64,000 nucleotides of DNA, from assembly GCA_017437125.1 (NCBI GenBank), contig JAFSBV010000015.1, positions 1 through 64,000 of the forward strand. Reading direction: 5' to 3'. Source of the DNA: Bacteroidales bacterium (GTDB taxonomy: Bacteria; Bacteroidota; Bacteroidia; Bacteroidales; UBA932). The notes beneath the pieces are model-generated. The model did not search any database. It saw only the letters and a program-made list of their open reading frames with translations, and had not been told where the DNA came from. This document shows positions 16,000 through 23,968 of the stretch, one piece after another; within the stretch, counting starts at the first letter, position 1; each line of letters opens with the position of its first letter. The translations under genes and the position numbers were made by a program.

Positions 16000-16371
16000 T
16001 TAGTTGTGCATGTTGTCTACCAGGTACTTCTTGTCGCCGATCTCGAAATAGACCCTTTCGCCATTGCCGGTAAGATAGAATATGTATTTGTTTTTTGTCT
16101 TGGTGTTCTTGAAGTGTCCGGATTTCTTCTTACCGACACTAGTGCCATTGGTTCTGATGAGGTTACGGTCTACGTCATCGGGTACCGGCAGAAACTTGGC
16201 ACCAGTGACATCTATGACCTTCTTGCCGATCACAAAATGTACAGTAAGGGCATTGTCCTCAATTGAGTTCTTGAAAGGAATAGATCCAAGAACTAATAGA
16301 GTTACTCCGATTACAATCAGTATAGGTGCCAATATAGATGTCCACATGATTCTTATCTCTCTTTGATTCAT
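16000..16371 (-). CDS. small membrane-anchored protein with PH-like domain
   Basis: A 123-residue protein: a short basic N-terminus, one membrane segment (about residues 10-31, ILAPILIVIGVTLLVLGSI), then a beta-rich domain facing one side. The pattern of short strands (LTVHFVIGKKVIDVTGAKFL, NKYIFYLTGNGERVYFEIG, KKYLVDN) resembles bacterial PH-like domains such as bPH_5; this assignment is by pattern only. Its function is unknown. The DUF2807 gene ends 43 bases upstream, so the two may be cotranscribed. Confidence 0.6.
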   Translation of the reverse strand: MNQREIRIMWTSILAPILIVIGVTLLVLGSIPFKNSIEDNALTVHFVIGKKVIDVTGAKFLPVPDDVDRNLIRTNGTSVGKKKSGHFKNTKTKNKYIFYLTGNGERVYFEIGDKKYLVDNMHN

Positions 16372-16414
16372 AGGTATATTAGTTACGTAAATGGGAATTT
16401 ACCTATGCATTACT

Positions 16415-17083
16415 TTATAAAATATCATTCTTTATGTCTGAAGCACCGGCAGTAGCTCCTGGTGCGATAGTAATTGTCGCGTTGCCTGTATAATGCAAGT
16501 CACTGGCGCCAGAGAGTCTATTTATTTTGATGGTGCCATCGCAATGAATATACGCATCACTCGCATCTTCCATAGAAACTGCGCATTCATCACACGAAAG
16601 ACCATAACGACTATTGATTATATTCTTCTTGATACCGCTAGCGTCTTTTAGATTGAGTGTCAACTTATTGACGTATCCTTTGAGTTTTGCATCAGACGCA
16701 TTTCTCAGATTTATGGTAAGTTCTTCTGCGTTGACATCTCCCTCAATATCAGAAGCATTAGATAAGGTTAATTTAGTCAGGTTGGGATTGACCGGTAACT
16801 CAATATTGACAGTTGAATTAAAGAAGTATGTACCGTCCTTGAGTCGTATATCAAGGATATCGTCTTTTTCTTCAATTATCACATTCGGCAGGAGATTCTC
16901 ACCAGTTGTCACTTTAACTTCTTCAGCTGTATCGCTTATGACTACATTGATGGCATTGGAGACATAAAGTTCGCTATATGTGTTTTCAATGTTGAAGGTC
17001 TCTGTGACTGTAACTCCGGCAAATTTATCACATCCGAAAAGAGCGGATAGTAAAAAAATCAATGTTATGTTTCTAAAATTCAT
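16415..17083 (-). CDS. DUF2807 (head GIN domain) lipoprotein
   Basis: A 222-residue protein with a lipoprotein signal (LIFLLSALFGC, Cys about 18). The body is a DUF2807 beta-solenoid: an N-terminal YSELYVSNAINVVISDTAEE strand pair and then evenly spaced turns each carrying an A-S-[DG] triplet (SNASDIEGD, RNASDAKLKG, KDASGIKK, EDASDAYIH, SGASDLHYTG, AGASDIKND). Such proteins are surface or periplasmic auto-adhesin-like lipoproteins of unknown function, widespread in Bacteroidetes. A -7-like box TATATTTA (17114-17107 on the minus strand) precedes it. Confidence 0.8.
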   Translation of the reverse strand: MNFRNITLIFLLSALFGCDKFAGVTVTETFNIENTYSELYVSNAINVVISDTAEEVKVTTGENLLPNVIIEEKDDILDIRLKDGTYFFNSTVNIELPVNPNLTKLTLSNASDIEGDVNAEELTINLRNASDAKLKGYVNKLTLNLKDASGIKKNIINSRYGLSCDECAVSMEDASDAYIHCDGTIKINRLSGASDLHYTGNATITIAPGATAGASDIKNDIL

Positions 17084-17163
17084 AATTAAATTTCGATTTA
17101 ACTGTGTAAATATATCTCTTTTTTATAGATATTACAACTCAAGAAATTTTAAATGTGTACCAA

Positions 17164-17195
17164 TTTGGTACTTTATTTGAAAAATGATATATTTG
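17164..17195 (+). promoter_or_regulatory. promoter of the toxin-antitoxin operon
   Basis: TTTG (17164-17167), 20 bases, TATATTTG (17188-17195): a full Bacteroidetes consensus. The -7 box ends 14 bases before the ATG at 17210, giving a very short leader and excluding the longer in-frame start at 17153. Confidence 0.7.
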
Positions 17196-17209
17196 CAAAA
17201 CTAAACAGA

Positions 17210-17482
17210 ATGAAAATGGTTGTAGTAAGCAGTAGAGAATTCAGGGCTAACCAGCGTAAATACTTCGACTTAGCCCTTACAAATGATGTCGTGATTACAT
17301 CCAGGAGTCACGGCAGCTATAGGCTTGTGCCAGTGAGAGAAAGTGATACGCTCATTGATCAGACCACTTTGGAGGCTAAAATCAGGCGCGGAATTGAGGA
17401 GTATGAACAGGGTAAGGTTCATAAAATGGAGGAAGGGGAGAGTGTTGATGGCTTCCTTAGTCGAATGATTAATGAAGACTGA
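17210..17482 (+). CDS. YefM/Phd-family antitoxin
   Basis: A 90-residue protein. The N-terminal half (VVSSREFRANQRKYFDLALT, DVVITSRSHGSYRLVPV) is a Phd/YefM DNA-binding and dimerisation fold; the C-terminal half is charged and would wrap the toxin. It should neutralise the toxin and repress the shared promoter by binding as antitoxin or toxin-antitoxin complex. It overlaps the toxin gene by 11 bases. Confidence 0.85.
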   Translation: MKMVVVSSREFRANQRKYFDLALTNDVVITSRSHGSYRLVPVRESDTLIDQTTLEAKIRRGIEEYEQGKVHKMEEGESVDGFLSRMINED

Positions 17483-17753
17483 AATGTATAGAATAGTATT
17501 TTCTAACGACGCAAAGAAGGACCTTAAGGAACTGAGCAAGAAAGCACCTCAGGCAGTAAAGAAACTGTCAAAGCTTCTGGAAGAAATCCAGAAGCATCCC
17601 AGGACTGGTACCGGTCAGGTTGAGCCACTTAAGGGTTATGACGGGAATGTATATTCGCGACGTATAACGCATGAGCACAGACTTGTGTATCGTATCTATG
17701 ATGAAGTTATTGAAGTTCTAGTTCTATCTGCTTTCGGGCACTACAAAAAGTAG
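17472..17753 (+). CDS. YoeB/Txe-family mRNA-interferase toxin
   Basis: A 93-residue protein of the RelE/YoeB superfamily. The C-terminal half has the hallmark run: HPRTGTGQVEPLKGYDGNVY, SRRITHEHRLVYRIYDEVIE and the final GHYKK. The conserved Glu, Arg and the terminal His-Tyr pair correspond to the ribosome-dependent RNase residues of YoeB. The shorter start at MYRIVFSN (17484) is possible. It is probably a small addiction or stress module, the only mobile-type cargo seen in this part. Confidence 0.87.
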   Translation: MKTEMYRIVFSNDAKKDLKELSKKAPQAVKKLSKLLEEIQKHPRTGTGQVEPLKGYDGNVYSRRITHEHRLVYRIYDEVIEVLVLSAFGHYKK

Positions 17754-17777
17754 CCAATCTAGCAAGAATTATTATCA

Positions 17778-17813
17778 GGCCTCGCATCACTGTTGTGATG
17801 TGGGGCCTTTTTT
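17778..17813 (+). terminator. terminator of the toxin-antitoxin operon
   Basis: GGCCTCGCATCAC (17778-17790), loop TGTT, GTGATGTGGGGCC (17795-17807), then TTTTTT. The stem is 13 bp with two G-T wobbles, a classical intrinsic terminator 25 bases after the toxin stop. Confidence 0.85.
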
Positions 17814-17835
17814 AATCACTTAATACTAATCATTT

Positions 17836-18006
17836 ATGGCATTCATCGATAAAATCAATCCGGATGTACCGGAAGGTAGGCTTTTGATCAGGAATGGAGA
17901 TTATGTTCTCAAAGATCCTGAAGCGGAAGTATCTAGTATCCCATTGGATAAGAAATGGGAGAGATTGCTCAAGTACATTAAAGACAATACGACATGTTTC
18001 CAATGA
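17836..18006 (+). CDS. 56-residue hypothetical protein
   Basis: A short frame starting 23 bases after the toxin-antitoxin terminator. It begins MAFIDKINPDVPEGRLLIRN, continues GDYVLKDPEAEVSSIPLDKK and ends WERLLKYIKDNTTCFQ. Its composition is ordinary for a soluble protein, without signal peptide or membrane segment. I do not recognise it. The lack of a clear promoter and the short length leave open that it is a remnant of a longer gene. Confidence 0.4.
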   Translation: MAFIDKINPDVPEGRLLIRNGDYVLKDPEAEVSSIPLDKKWERLLKYIKDNTTCFQ

Positions 18007-18218
18007 ACAGGCTGATTATCAGTTTCTTAAATAAAAGACGTCTCCACACAATCACGATGTAAAAAGTTCTCATTTCTTTTCAATTATTCGGTTAACATTA
18101 TTCTAATTTTTCTTTTTTTCATGGTCTCCCCTTCCTGAAAATTGTGTTATACAATTAATATTATGTTAACATGGGTGTTAAAAAAGATTCCCTACTATCA
18201 TTTCGGGATGCTATTTGA
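18007..18218. other. AT-rich intergenic stretch with inverted repeats
   Basis: GTTAACAT (18091-18098) and its inverse ATGTTAAC (18163-18170) lie 64 bases apart. Between them is a pyrimidine-rich run and a small palindrome AATTGT/ACAATT (18140-18145, 18151-18156). On the minus strand TCTTTTTTAAC just beyond the DUF1963 gene could serve in termination. No gene is visible. Confidence 0.4.
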
Positions 18219-18833
18219 TTATTTAAGTACTGCCTTGGTGCGTTTCCAGTTTCCGAATTTGAGATCAGAATCCTTGATGAGGAATTCGAGATGGCCTGTG
18301 CCGAAATCAATGTTACCGATTTTGTCAGAGAAGATTTCAAGCAGTTTCAGATTTTCCGGAAAATCAGGATCAGATGATCCAGCCAGCATCTTGATGCAAG
18401 CCTCATTGTCATCACATTCTGAGAAGATGATTTCAAGTTCCGGTTCCGTGAGCTGCTCATCCTCATCTCCTACAAGCATACAGGTCTGGAATGTCTCGAA
18501 ATTGATGGATTTCGCATATTTCACCACGACACGTCCTTTCTGCCATTCTCCGGAAGGATTATGAACCGGAGACTCATAGCCAAGATAATCATCGATTGCA
18601 GCAAAGAAATATAGCATTCCTTCGTGCGGCAGTCTGCCTTCTTTGTCATATGTCGCGATATCTTCGCAATTGATCTGACATATGAATGTCAGCGGATAAT
18701 CGAATGTTTCACCATCTTCCGTTACCTCGATTGTCGGATACTGCATGTTTTCGGGCATGTCGGGATCTCCCCACCATTTGCTTCCGCAAAACAGGATCCT
18801 CTCAGTTCTGCCTAATGTGATCTTTATAGCCAT
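18219..18833 (-). CDS. DUF1963 (YwqG-like) protein
   Basis: A 204-residue cytoplasmic protein. Despite divergence it follows the DUF1963 plan: a start with FCGSKWWGDPDMPENMQYPT, then LTFICQINCEDIA, LPHEGMLYFFAAIDDY near residue 75, and GHLEFLIKDSDLKFGNW near the end, matching the xGxxFLPxGxLxFFxD pattern of the family. Function unknown; members often act as immunity-like or housekeeping orphan proteins in small clusters, but nothing here shows a toxin partner. It is followed by an AT-rich gap and preceded by two outer-membrane protein genes read in the same direction. Confidence 0.7.
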   Translation of the reverse strand: MAIKITLGRTERILFCGSKWWGDPDMPENMQYPTIEVTEDGETFDYPLTFICQINCEDIATYDKEGRLPHEGMLYFFAAIDDYLGYESPVHNPSGEWQKGRVVVKYAKSINFETFQTCMLVGDEDEQLTEPELEIIFSECDDNEACIKMLAGSSDPDFPENLKLLEIFSDKIGNIDFGTGHLEFLIKDSDLKFGNWKRTKAVLK

Positions 18834-18859
18834 GATATATGTAATTATTTGATAATCAA

Positions 18860-19471
18860 CTAAAAGGATAAGGATAGGCCGACGGATAGAGCGGTTACAT
18901 ATGCATTGTTCCTGTTGACCATATCCATATCTATAACTTGCTTGTCATATGTTATTTCAGGATGGGTGTATGTCATTCTCAAGGCACAGATGAAATTCAG
19001 TCCGGTATCTCTGCTCAAAGCCATTCTGTACCCTCCTCCGATCTTTCCGACAAAGATTTCCTGAACCGGCCTCTTTATGGATATTCCGCTTCCGGCATCG
19101 ATGAATGTAAACCATCTGTCCTTGGTTTCATCTTCACCAAAGAATCTGGTGGCTCTGATACTGATTGGAATGACCTCATGGATATCAGCAACACCGGCGT
19201 ATCCGGCAAACAGCTCCATATTCCATTTTTTCCCGATACTGCGACCTGCAAAGAAGTAGGTGTCAACATTGCTTATATAGCATAATGAGCTGCCGTAATC
19301 GTCAACACGATATCCTTCTGGTGCGAAGAAATTATAATGATAACCGGAGTGCACAGATGCGATATATCCCCATTCGACTCCGAAAGTAAACTTGGAATCG
19401 GGCTCCCCTTTTGCCATAACAGGAATGTTAAACAGTATGACAGCCAATGATATGAACAATAATTTCTTCAT
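18860..19471 (-). CDS. outer-membrane beta-barrel protein, unknown function
   Basis: A 203-residue protein from MKKLLFISLA. Residues 1-20 are a signal peptide cleaved after VMA. The mature part is built of amphipathic strands (FTFGVEWGYIASVH, YFFAGRSIGKKWNMELFAGYAG, GKIGGGYRMALS) and ends in LSVGLSLSF, a typical barrel C-terminus. The length suggests eight strands. The start at 19471 lies one base beyond the preceding gene's stop, so the pair is coupled. It resembles its upstream neighbour in size and layout. Confidence 0.7.
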   Translation of the reverse strand: MKKLLFISLAVILFNIPVMAKGEPDSKFTFGVEWGYIASVHSGYHYNFFAPEGYRVDDYGSSLCYISNVDTYFFAGRSIGKKWNMELFAGYAGVADIHEVIPISIRATRFFGEDETKDRWFTFIDAGSGISIKRPVQEIFVGKIGGGYRMALSRDTGLNFICALRMTYTHPEITYDKQVIDMDMVNRNNAYVTALSVGLSLSF

Positions 19472-19472
19472 C

Positions 19473-20006
19473 TCAGAATGCATATTTTACACCGACCTCC
19501 GGCATTATGGAATTCAGCAGTCCGAACCTGTATGGCAGCATTGTCATCATGCCTTCCCTCTTCCTGAAATGTGCTCCTATTACAGGTGAAAGACAGATGG
19601 AGATATTGACTTTACGCTGGAATTCACATTCCCCTCCTATCCTTCCTTTGAGACCGAAGAATAATCCTCTTGCCGCCTTCATATCTTCGACCGCGCCGGC
19701 AGCAAGACCTGGTCCGGCAAACAGGTTTATCGTATTCCCGTTTCTGGACTTCATGCTGGCAAATATCATATTCCATGTGAATGAGGCTGATAGCCCCGGC
19801 AATTGTCTGTCATATATGAACATGGAAGAAGTTTCGGCCCTGAGCTGCAGTTCTGCGAAACTCCCCTTCCCCATATCGTATTCATATGTAATGCCTGTAC
19901 CTGCAAAACAGAATGTGCATCCGACAGACTTGCTTTGGGCATTGGCAGTACCCAAGAACAATATCAATACGACGATTACACATGATGATTTGCGGATTTC
20001 GGACAT
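19473..20006 (-). CDS. outer-membrane beta-barrel protein, unknown function
   Basis: A 177-residue protein with a signal peptide (SSCVIVVLILFLGTANA). Strand-like segments rich in Gly and aromatic residues follow (TFCFAGTGITYEYDMGKGSF, INLFAGPGLAAGAVED, GLFFGLKGRIGGECEF) and the protein ends in EVGVKYAF, the usual barrel signature. It starts 11 bases downstream of the pyruvate kinase stop on the same strand, so it may be in that operon. No family name can be supported. Confidence 0.65.
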   Translation of the reverse strand: MSEIRKSSCVIVVLILFLGTANAQSKSVGCTFCFAGTGITYEYDMGKGSFAELQLRAETSSMFIYDRQLPGLSASFTWNMIFASMKSRNGNTINLFAGPGLAAGAVEDMKAARGLFFGLKGRIGGECEFQRKVNISICLSPVIGAHFRKREGMMTMLPYRFGLLNSIMPEVGVKYAF

Positions 20007-20017
20007 AATCAGCTGAT

Positions 20018-21412
20018 TTATACGTATTTGAATTCCATATATGTGGCTCCGAGCTCATCGTTGAAGCTGCCTCCGATGAAGCCTACCAGGTCACCTTCAT
20101 TAACCTTTCCGTCATCACGCAGGATCTTCAGTGAGTTCCTTACGAATTCCTCCTTGCTCTCAGCGATTTCGAAGCGGTAGCTGTAAACATCATAAGTCAG
20201 TGCCAGCTCCCTCATTGTGAAATCATTGTAGCACATGGCATATATCGGTATCTTCGGCCTGAACTCCGCCAGATATCTGCCGGTTCTTCCGGTCCATGTG
20301 TCAAGTATTATCGCTTTGACAGGAATGTCCTGTGTGGCTGCTACCAGGGATCTTGCAAGGACTGCCGCTATAGGCTTCGTTACCTTTTCAAGGTTCAGGT
20401 CAAGCGTCGTATCGATCGTTTCCTCAGCTTCGACAGCTATGGCGCACATAGTCCTTACCGCTTCGACCGGATATCGGCCGGATGCAGTTTCCCCGCTCAG
20501 CATGATCGCGTCAGTGCTCTGGAATATGGCATTCGCAACATCCGTCACCTCCGCTCTTGTAGGACGTGGATTCTCGATCATGCTGTGAAGCATCTGTGTC
20601 GCCACTATGACCGGCTTCTTCCTGGCCCTGCATTTCTGTACAATCTTCTTCTGTATCATAGGGATCTTTTCGGCCGGAATCTCCACTCCGAGATCTCCCC
20701 TGGCTATCATTACGCCATAACAATATGAAAGGATGTCGTCCAGATTGTCTATGCCCTGCTGATTCTCTATCTTCGATATTATCTTCAGGTGACTTCCGGC
20801 TCCTTCAAGAATCTCCCGTATCTCGATAAGATCCTCCTTGCTCCTCACAAATGAGTGGGCAATGAAATCGATGTCAGCTTCGATAGCCCATCTGACAAAT
20901 GTCCTGTCCTTTTCTGTGAGTGACGGAAGAGAGATGTACACTCCGGGAACATTTATGCTCTTCTTTCCTTTGATGAGCCCGCTGTTGTTCACCCTGCACA
21001 TCAGTCTGCATTCATCTTTTTCAACCACTTCCAGTTCGATCGAACCGTCATCTATGAGTATTTCCGCACCTACCGGAACATCATTGACAAAAGATGGACA
21101 ATTGGTATATAGAAGTCCTGATCTGCAGCTCTCGCTTCCATTTCTGATTTCAATCGTATCTCCGGAACGTACGGCAAATCCAACGGCTCCTTCCATGGCC
21201 GTAAGCCTTATTTCCGGACCTTTTGTGTCAACCAGGATAGCAATCTTGTCGGATACCTTCCTGACATTGTCAACGATCATCTGCGCACCTTCTGTCGATG
21301 CATGAGCCGAATTGATGCGGACTACATTCATTCCGTTCTCAAAAAGCTCCCTGATGAAATCCTCGTCGCATCTCAAATCAGATATGGTGCATATTATCTT
21401 AGTCTTTTTCAT
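20018..21412 (-). CDS. pyk: pyruvate kinase
   Basis: A 464-residue protein. It converts phosphoenolpyruvate and ADP to pyruvate and ATP, the last step of glycolysis. Visible are the N-terminal MKKTKIICTIS, MNVVRINSAHAS (the usual RxNxSHG site in its Bacteroidales form), VDTKGPEIR, the substrate-loop KIENQQGIDNLDDI, MIARGDLGVEIP, and the active-site stretch PTRAEVTDVANAI and DAIMLSGETASGRYP. The B domain (residues about 67-155) is present. A C-terminal domain of about 110 residues follows. It diverges from an acetyltransferase-rarA operon over 111 bases. The first in-frame codon that opens the conserved start is at 21412. Confidence 0.95.
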   Translation of the reverse strand: MKKTKIICTISDLRCDEDFIRELFENGMNVVRINSAHASTEGAQMIVDNVRKVSDKIAILVDTKGPEIRLTAMEGAVGFAVRSGDTIEIRNGSESCRSGLLYTNCPSFVNDVPVGAEILIDDGSIELEVVEKDECRLMCRVNNSGLIKGKKSINVPGVYISLPSLTEKDRTFVRWAIEADIDFIAHSFVRSKEDLIEIREILEGAGSHLKIISKIENQQGIDNLDDILSYCYGVMIARGDLGVEIPAEKIPMIQKKIVQKCRARKKPVIVATQMLHSMIENPRPTRAEVTDVANAIFQSTDAIMLSGETASGRYPVEAVRTMCAIAVEAEETIDTTLDLNLEKVTKPIAAVLARSLVAATQDIPVKAIILDTWTGRTGRYLAEFRPKIPIYAMCYNDFTMRELALTYDVYSYRFEIAESKEEFVRNSLKILRDDGKVNEGDLVGFIGGSFNDELGATYMEFKYV

Positions 21413-21455
21413 AATAATCAATACACTACTGCACTTTTATGTTTTGCGAATTTAG

Positions 21456-21463
21456 CAAAAATA
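21456..21463 (-). promoter_or_regulatory. -7 box of pyruvate kinase
   Basis: TATTTTTG on the minus strand, 43 bases before the ATG. It faces the -7 box of the divergent operon, whose near edge is only 22 bases away. Confidence 0.45.
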
Positions 21464-21485
21464 AGGGAAATGTGGGAATTTTTCC

Positions 21486-21493
21486 TAACTTTG
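21486..21493 (+). promoter_or_regulatory. -7 box of the acetyltransferase-rarA operon
   Basis: TAACTTTG, a perfect -7 element 30 bases before the ATG at 21524. It excludes the upstream in-frame start at 21302 inside pyk. Confidence 0.55.
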
Positions 21494-21523
21494 TCGGGTT
21501 GTACCAACTTAAACCTATATGAT

Positions 21524-22654
21524 ATGGCTGTTCAGATCAAGACAGTAACGACAAGAAGTGAGCTTAAGACATTCGTAAGATTCGCAAATAAATTATATAA
21601 AGGAAACAGCTTTTATGTTCCTTCCATGCCATTTGATGACATTAACACCTTCGACAAGGACAAGAACGGAGCATATGACTTCAGCGATGCCGAACTTTAT
21701 CTGGCATACAAGGACGGCAAGGTGGCCGGAAGAGTTGCAGCGATAGTGAACCGTAGGGCAAATGAGGCGTGGAATGTCAATCAGGTCCGCTTCGGATGGA
21801 TCGATTTCATTGATGATCTTGAAGTGTCTAAAGCACTCCTTGATGCAGTTGTCGGATTCGGAAAGGCACATGGAATGACTCAGGTTGTAGGTCCTCTCGG
21901 TTTTACCGATTTCGATCCTGAAGGAATGCTCGTGGAAGGATTCGATCGTCTGAGTACAATGGCACTCATATATAACCATCCTTATTATCCGGAGCATATG
22001 AAGAAGCACGGATATACCAAGGAGACAGGATGGGTCGAATACAGGATCACAGTGCCTGAAGAGCTTCCTGAAAGGCATATCAAGCTCGCAGAGCTCGTCC
22101 GTGAGAGATATGATCTGAAAGTGCGCAAGCTTACGAAAAGCCAGATCAGGAAGGAGAATTACGGACATAAACTGTTCCAGCTTATCAATGAGACTTACTG
22201 TGTTCTCTACGGTTATTCTCTTCTTTCCCCAAAGCAGATCGATTCATACGTCGATCTTTATCTCGGACTTGTTGACGCAAAGATGCTGACCTTCATAGAG
22301 GATAAGAATGGAGATCTGATTGCTGCCGGAATCACGATTCCGTCCATGTCAGAGGCTCTTCAGAAGTGTAACGGAGAGTTATTCCCGTTCGGATGGTGGC
22401 ATCTTCTCAAAGCCATGTACTGGAAGAAGCCGGAGACACTTGATCTTCTCCTTATCGGTATCCGTCCGGACTATCAGAACAAGGGTGTCAATTCGCTCCT
22501 TTTCGTCGATCTTTTCTCGACATATAAGAAAATGGGATTCAGATACGCCGAGACCAATGCAAATCTCGAAACGAATTCCAAGGTTCAGGCGATGTGGGTT
22601 CCTTTTGAGAAGGAACTTCATAAAAGACGTTGGGTATTCGGAAAGGAAATATGA
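21524..22654 (+). CDS. GNAT-like acetyltransferase (YghO type)
   Basis: A 376-residue cytoplasmic protein from MAVQIKTVTT. N-terminal signature FVRFANKLYKGNSFYVPSMP and the central VVGPLGFTDFDPEGMLVEGF are typical of a long Bacteroidetes family that carries a degenerate GNAT fold at the C-terminus (LIGIRPDYQNKGVNSLLFVD; RYAETNANLETNSKVQAMW). The substrate is unknown. It overlaps rarA by ATGA and is therefore translationally coupled to it. Confidence 0.8.
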   Translation: MAVQIKTVTTRSELKTFVRFANKLYKGNSFYVPSMPFDDINTFDKDKNGAYDFSDAELYLAYKDGKVAGRVAAIVNRRANEAWNVNQVRFGWIDFIDDLEVSKALLDAVVGFGKAHGMTQVVGPLGFTDFDPEGMLVEGFDRLSTMALIYNHPYYPEHMKKHGYTKETGWVEYRITVPEELPERHIKLAELVRERYDLKVRKLTKSQIRKENYGHKLFQLINETYCVLYGYSLLSPKQIDSYVDLYLGLVDAKMLTFIEDKNGDLIAAGITIPSMSEALQKCNGELFPFGWWHLLKAMYWKKPETLDLLLIGIRPDYQNKGVNSLLFVDLFSTYKKMGFRYAETNANLETNSKVQAMWVPFEKELHKRRWVFGKEI

Positions 22655-23964
22655 TATCAGACGAAAGCATAGGACGAAGCAGAATGCTTCCACCTCTTCC
22701 GGAAAGGATGAGGCCGCATGATCTTGACGGTTATGTCGGCCAGAAGCATCTTGTCGGAAAAGGTTGCATACTTCGTAATATGATTGAGAGCGGCAACCTT
22801 TCTTCCTTCATACTTTGGGGTCCTCCAGGTGTAGGAAAGACCACTTTGTCGCATATCGTCGCAAAATCCCTTGGACGTGAGTTCTTTACCCTATCGGCAG
22901 TGAGCTCAGGCGTAAAGGATGTCAGGGAAGTCATTGACAGGGCTCGTTCCAACTCATTGTTTTCTCAGGGAGCCTCTCCAGTTCTTTTCATAGATGAGAT
23001 CCACAGATTCAACAAGTCTCAGCAGGACGCTCTTCTGGGTGCTGTTGAAGACGGTACTATAGTATTGATCGGTGCCACAACCGAAAATCCCTCATTCGAA
23101 GTCATTACTCCCCTTCTTTCCAGATGCCAGGTATTCGTTCTTAAATCGTTGGAAAAGGCTGATCTGCAGCTTCTTCTGGACAAGGCCTTGAAGGAGGATG
23201 AAATCCTGAGGCATCTCGATGTAAAGGTTAATGAAACCGATGCTCTTTTCAGATATGCCGCAGGAGATGCCAGAAAGCTTCTCAATATCCTGGAAATCGT
23301 TACAGGTTCGTTCATCGGAAAGGAGAATATTGTAATCGACAACAAGACAGTCACTTCCTGCCTTCAGGAAAATGTCGCCATATATGACAAAGGCGGTGAA
23401 ATGCATTATGATATCATATCGGCGTTCATCAAGAGTGTCAGAGGTTCCGATCCCAATGCCGCCGTCTATTATCTTGCAAGAATGCTTGAAGGTGGCGAAG
23501 ATCCTCTTTTCATAGCCAGGAGGTTGTGTATTCTTGCTGCAGAAGATATCGGCCTGGCCAATCCGAATGCCTTGCTTCTTGCGAATTCGACATTCCAGAT
23601 CGTTCATTCCATAGGTATGCCTGAAGCAAGGATCCCTTTAGCAGAGTGTACTATATATCTTGCATCGTCAGCGAAGAGCAATTCGGCCTATATGGCTATA
23701 AACGAGGCACTTGCTGTTGCCAAGGATACCCAGATGATGTCTGTGCCGCTATATTTGAGAAATGCTCCTACAAAGCTGATGGAAGAGCTTGGATATGCTG
23801 ATGGGTACAAGTACGCTCATGACTATCCAGGACATTTCGCAGATCTTGAATTCATGCCATCCGAACTTTCCGGAACGAAGTTTTACGAGCCTGCAGATAA
23901 CAGGCATGAAGACGGCCTGCGCTCACGTCTCGAGGAACTCTGGCCGAAATACTACAGGAAATAG
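22651..23964 (+). CDS. rarA: replication-associated recombination AAA+ ATPase
   Basis: A 437-residue protein. RarA/MgsA (the homologue of WRNIP1) is a clamp-loader-like ATPase acting at stalled replication forks. Visible are LPERMRPHDLDGYVGQKHLV, Walker A GPPGVGKTT, Walker B LFIDEIHRFNKSQQDAL, sensor IGATTENPSFEV, the arginine-finger region PLLSRCQVF, and a C-terminal tetramerisation part with YYLARMLEGGEDPLFIARRL and AAEDIGLANPNALL. Length is normal. It converges with tamL with a four-base gap. Confidence 0.95.
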   Translation: MISDESIGRSRMLPPLPERMRPHDLDGYVGQKHLVGKGCILRNMIESGNLSSFILWGPPGVGKTTLSHIVAKSLGREFFTLSAVSSGVKDVREVIDRARSNSLFSQGASPVLFIDEIHRFNKSQQDALLGAVEDGTIVLIGATTENPSFEVITPLLSRCQVFVLKSLEKADLQLLLDKALKEDEILRHLDVKVNETDALFRYAAGDARKLLNILEIVTGSFIGKENIVIDNKTVTSCLQENVAIYDKGGEMHYDIISAFIKSVRGSDPNAAVYYLARMLEGGEDPLFIARRLCILAAEDIGLANPNALLLANSTFQIVHSIGMPEARIPLAECTIYLASSAKSNSAYMAINEALAVAKDTQMMSVPLYLRNAPTKLMEELGYADGYKYAHDYPGHFADLEFMPSELSGTKFYEPADNRHEDGLRSRLEELWPKYYRK

Positions 23965-23968
23965 CTTA

